From: an uncultured Eubacteriales bacterium
GTDB lineage: Bacteria; Bacillota; Clostridia; Christensenellales; Borkfalkiaceae
Direction of reading: 5' to 3'
Assembly (NCBI GenBank): GCA_900543915.1
Contig: UQTB01000037.1
Span: 1 to 15,377, forward strand
Length of the DNA stretch: 15,377 nt
The stretch's first letter is position 1. Each line of letters starts with the position of its first letter. This document shows positions 12,663 to 15,377 of the stretch, in pieces. The notes beneath the pieces were generated by a model, which saw only the letters and a list, made by a program, of their open reading frames with translations, was not told the DNA's origin and did not search any database. The translations under genes were made by a program, and so were the position numbers.

Positions 12663-13754
12663 ATGAAACTGGAACAAATTATCGAAAAAAAACTGGGGAA
12701 ATTCCCCGTCGGGGCATGGGTGCCCTACTATAAAGAGCAGTTTTCTCCCGCGTGGCTGGAGAAAATCAAGGCGTGCGGGATCAATTTCATCCCCACGAAG
12801 ACGCCGTCGCCCGCGGAACTGGATGCCGTCGCCGCGGCGGGGCTGAAGAGCCTGGTGAACGACGACCGCGTGACGTACGCCTCCGTCAAAGATATGACCA
12901 AGATCAAGGACTGGCTGGCGGAATACCGCGACCGGGAAGACGTTTTCGGCCTGTTCGTATGGGATGAGCCTTCGCCGCTGATGATGAAAATCTGCGGCGC
13001 AATCAACGGGGAAGTGCAGCGCGTCGCGCCCAATCTGTTCGGCTATATCAACCTGCATCCCACCTATTCCGACCGGGAGACCCAGCGGGACGGGCTGACT
13101 TACGAGGAATACCTCGAGCATTTCGTGCGCTGCGCGTCGCCCAAGGTGATCAGCTTCGATCACTACCCCTTTCTGGAAAACAAGATCACGGAAGACTATT
13201 TCTATAACCTGCAGGCAATCCGCGACTGCTGCAACCGGCACGGGTTGGAGTTCTGGTCGTTCATTCAGACCTGCCGCTTTCTCGAAAACGTCACGCCGAC
13301 GCCCGAGCAGGTCTCCTGGCAGGCGTTCACCAATCTCGCATACGGCGCCAAGGGACTGCTGTACTTTACCTACGCCACGGTCACGCACGATCCCGCCACC
13401 GGGTTCGGCCCCGCCATGGCGGATACGGACGGAACCCTTACGCCGCGCTATTACGCCGCGCAGCGGGTGAACCGTTACCTGGAAGAAGTCGGAAATACGC
13501 TCCTTTCGCTCCGCCACTGCGGCGTGAAATTCTACGGGTATCGCTGCAAGGATACGGCGGGCGCGTTCGCCGGGCTGAAAGACGTCGCGGGCGGCGCCGC
13601 GCTCGTCGGGTGCTTCGAGCGGGAGAACGAGCGGTATCTTCTGCCGGTCAATCTCAGCGAAAAAGAGAGCGCAGATCTGCGGCTTTCCTTTGAAGACGGA
13701 AGGGCGCTGTCCCTTTCGCTCGGCGCGGGAGAGGGCCGGCTGATAAAGGTGTGA
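12663..13754 (+). CDS. Cytoplasmic TIM-barrel glycosidase-like protein
   Basis: This 363-residue protein without a signal peptide is a paralogue of the lipoprotein at 5327-6766. Blocks match in order: VGAWVPY (16-22), NDDRVT (66-71), GLFVWDEPS (96-104, Asp101-Glu102), GYINLHPTY (127-135), VISFDHYPFLEN (162-173), LEFWSFIQ (195-202), LAYGAKGLLYFTYATV (225-240), and a short C-terminal beta domain (about 287-363). The pattern fits a (beta/alpha)8 retaining-type glycosidase fold with Glu102 as a candidate acid/base. The other catalytic residue is not obvious; Asp166 in the DHYP block is one candidate. I cannot name a glycoside hydrolase family. The gene starts one base after the second permease stop, with AAGGG five bases before the ATG (translational coupling likely). 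Its place after the importer suggests it acts on the imported sugar. Confidence 0.8.
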   Translation: MKLEQIIEKKLGKFPVGAWVPYYKEQFSPAWLEKIKACGINFIPTKTPSPAELDAVAAAGLKSLVNDDRVTYASVKDMTKIKDWLAEYRDREDVFGLFVWDEPSPLMMKICGAINGEVQRVAPNLFGYINLHPTYSDRETQRDGLTYEEYLEHFVRCASPKVISFDHYPFLENKITEDYFYNLQAIRDCCNRHGLEFWSFIQTCRFLENVTPTPEQVSWQAFTNLAYGAKGLLYFTYATVTHDPATGFGPAMADTDGTLTPRYYAAQRVNRYLEEVGNTLLSLRHCGVKFYGYRCKDTAGAFAGLKDVAGGAALVGCFERENERYLLPVNLSEKESADLRLSFEDGRALSLSLGAGEGRLIKV

Positions 13755-13756
13755 CG

Positions 13757-15377
13757 ATGAGACAGAAAAACATCAGGATTCTTTCCGTCCGTCCGCGCGC
13801 TGCGCGGCTGACGTTTTTCCGATGCGGAGAAGAGGGCAGAGACACCTCTTTTTCGACTTTGCTGGGCGGGGAAGCGCTCGCGCTTTCTCTTCGGATCGCG
13901 GGCGGAACGGGGGCTTTCCAGAGCTATATCGAAGTGCGTTTTCAGGAGGGCGGCGGCTTTACCTTTAAACCGGAGGATGCCCTTCCCGGCGCGCCGGTCT
14001 TTTCCTCCCGCCTCGGCATCGCCGTGACGGACGGAGACGACCGGCGCGATTACGCCGCAGTTGCCGCCGCGCAGAAAGCGAGCGGGCTTTTGACGCGCGT
14101 GGAACGGGCGGAGCGGGAACCCGAGCCTTCGCTTGAAAGGGCGCTGGCGCTGGACGCGCGCACCTGTCCTACCTTTCTCGCGCTGCCCGGCAACGCCCGG
14201 CTCTTTGAGGTCGGGTTCCGCGGCTATCCGATCGAGGAAAAACAGCACATGGAGCTGTACGACTACGTGATCCCTCGCTTCAACTGGGACAGGCTCTCGT
14301 TCGGTGCGGCAGACCGCGTCGTCTACCGCTATCTGATGGGGCGGGGCATGGGGTGCAAAACGCGGCTGAAGCGTTCGCTTTCCGGGGGCTTTCTGCCCGT
14401 GCTGGAAGCGGAGCTGGAAGACGGGGGAATCCGCTACCGCGCCGCATATTTTGCGGACGCGCTCTTTGTCCGCCCCGCGGAAAATCCGGGCACGCACTAT
14501 CTGGAAGCGGATTATCACTCCGCGGCGCACGCGCTGACGGAGGAGCAGATGCGCGTCCTGAAAGAGATTCCCCCGGCTGCGGAGGCGGACAAACCCGTTC
14601 TCCGCATGCGCGTGGAGATGCAGAACCGCTCTCCCGTATCCAAATACGCCTTTCTGCGCCTGCCGCACGTCAATACGCCCGTCATGGCGGAGGCGGACCG
14701 CCTGCCGCAGCGCTACGATGGAGAACGGGGCTTCGGTTGGTTTGAGGATAAAATCTACATGACCGCCGCGAGCGGCGGCGCTCCGGTGGAAAATCTGGAA
14801 AACGCATGGCTTCTCGCGCCCGGGGAGACGCGCGCGGTCAATATTGTTCTCTTTTCCGAGCCGGTCTCCGCATCGCTCGCCGGCAGGTCTTTTGCAGACT
14901 TCGGGGAGCGCCGCCGGATCGCGGAGGAAGACTGGAAGGGGATTCTCGGCAATGTGAAATACTGGGAACTGCCCGAGCGGGCGGTCGACGAGGCGGTCAA
15001 AGCGGGCGCGCTGCAGCTGCTTTCCTCCTGTTTCGGCGAACGCGGCGGGTCGGTCGTTGCGCCCTGCCTGGGCGTCTACAGTCCGATCGCCACGGAGGGC
15101 GTCGGCATAGTCGCCATGCTCTCTTCCTTCGGCTATGCGGAGACGGCGAAAAAGTGCGTTTCCTATTTTTTCGCGAAACAGCGGCTTGACGGCTTCATTC
15201 AGAATATGGTAAACTATATGGCGGAAACGGGCGGCGCGCTCTATCTTGCCGGGCGCATTTTTGCGGACACGCGCGACGCCGCCTGGCTGGAATCGCTCCG
15301 CCCCGGCATCCGCGCGGCGGTCGGCTGCCTGCAGGCGTGGATCGCGCGCAATGGGGAGGAACGCGTCGGCGGAAAGG
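13757..15377 (+). CDS. Partial large protein with (alpha/alpha)6 glycosidase-like C-terminus
   Basis: An uninterrupted reading frame starts at an ATG two bases after the previous stop and runs 540 codons to the window end without a stop, so the 3' end is missing. The start has a weak AAAGGTG site and is probably coupled to the upstream gene. No signal peptide is present (MRQKNIRILSVRPRA), so it should be cytoplasmic. Residues 1 to about 390 are beta-strand rich and look like a large beta-sandwich region. From about 400 (YWELPERAVDEAVKAGALQL) the helical pattern with GVYSPIATEGVGIVAMLSSFGYAE (439-462) and DGFIQNMVNYMAETGGALYLAG (478-499) resembles the (alpha/alpha)6 barrel of glucoamylase- and rhamnosidase-type enzymes. 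Glu447 in ATEG is a candidate catalytic residue. The family and substrate cannot be named. It would be a cytoplasmic enzyme acting after import. Confidence 0.75.
   Translation, partial: MRQKNIRILSVRPRAARLTFFRCGEEGRDTSFSTLLGGEALALSLRIAGGTGAFQSYIEVRFQEGGGFTFKPEDALPGAPVFSSRLGIAVTDGDDRRDYAAVAAAQKASGLLTRVERAEREPEPSLERALALDARTCPTFLALPGNARLFEVGFRGYPIEEKQHMELYDYVIPRFNWDRLSFGAADRVVYRYLMGRGMGCKTRLKRSLSGGFLPVLEAELEDGGIRYRAAYFADALFVRPAENPGTHYLEADYHSAAHALTEEQMRVLKEIPPAAEADKPVLRMRVEMQNRSPVSKYAFLRLPHVNTPVMAEADRLPQRYDGERGFGWFEDKIYMTAASGGAPVENLENAWLLAPGETRAVNIVLFSEPVSASLAGRSFADFGERRRIAEEDWKGILGNVKYWELPERAVDEAVKAGALQLLSSCFGERGGSVVAPCLGVYSPIATEGVGIVAMLSSFGYAETAKKCVSYFFAKQRLDGFIQNMVNYMAETGGALYLAGRIFADTRDAAWLESLRPGIRAAVGCLQAWIARNGEERVGGK

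Noticed and set aside
1..15377. CRISPR arrays, tRNA or rRNA genes, insertion sequences, phage or defence genes
   Set aside because: No direct-repeat arrays, cloverleaf-like sequence, transposase or terminal inverted repeats were seen; all the long stretches are explained by the listed genes.

Overview
The window looks like a GC-rich chromosome segment from a Gram-positive Clostridia-type bacterium. Supporting signs are very strong AGGAGG ribosome binding sites in front of almost every gene, sigma-A promoters (one a perfect TTGACA-17-TATAAT), lipoprotein signal peptides, an ECF-type vitamin transporter S component beside type III pantothenate kinase, and a carbohydrate ABC importer with no ATPase gene of its own. 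A gut Christensenellales/Oscillospirales-like host would fit, but this is inference; no rRNA or other marker is present to fix the taxon.

Left part (1-3400). A tiny cysteine-rich membrane protein is on the minus strand (44-244). Diverging from it is a housekeeping operon on the plus strand: ECF S component (493-1119, probably pantothenate), coaX (1131-1898) and homoserine dehydrogenase (1916-3196, GTG start), closed by a strong intrinsic terminator at 3248-3273. The divergent intergenic region holds a sigma-A promoter and two inverted repeats.

Middle part (3401-5160). An AraC-family regulator (minus strand) and a cytoplasmic SGNH/sialate-O-acetylesterase-like hydrolase (plus strand) are transcribed divergently. 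The regulator has a perfect consensus promoter; the esterase has a good -10 but a poor -35 next to a 21-base G/C-only block, as expected for an activated promoter. Three intrinsic terminators in tandem follow the esterase.

Right part (5196-15377, continuing off the end). This is a Gram-positive glycan-utilisation operon. In order it encodes a surface lipoprotein with a TIM-barrel glycosidase-like domain, a sugar-binding lipoprotein, a MalF-like permease, an 832-residue secreted and membrane-anchored multidomain beta-sandwich protein, a MalG-like permease, a cytoplasmic paralogue of the first TIM-barrel protein, and a large cytoplasmic protein (cut by the window end) whose C-terminal part looks like an (alpha/alpha)6 glycosidase. 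The inferred logic is surface recognition and perhaps trimming of a glycan, import of an oligosaccharide by the binding protein and two permeases with an ATPase encoded elsewhere, then breakdown inside the cell by the two cytoplasmic enzymes. The substrate cannot be read from the sequence. The paired surface/cytoplasmic 'DEP...DHYP' proteins, the surface protein inserted between the two permease genes, and the unfamiliar terminal glycosidase are the most promising novel elements.
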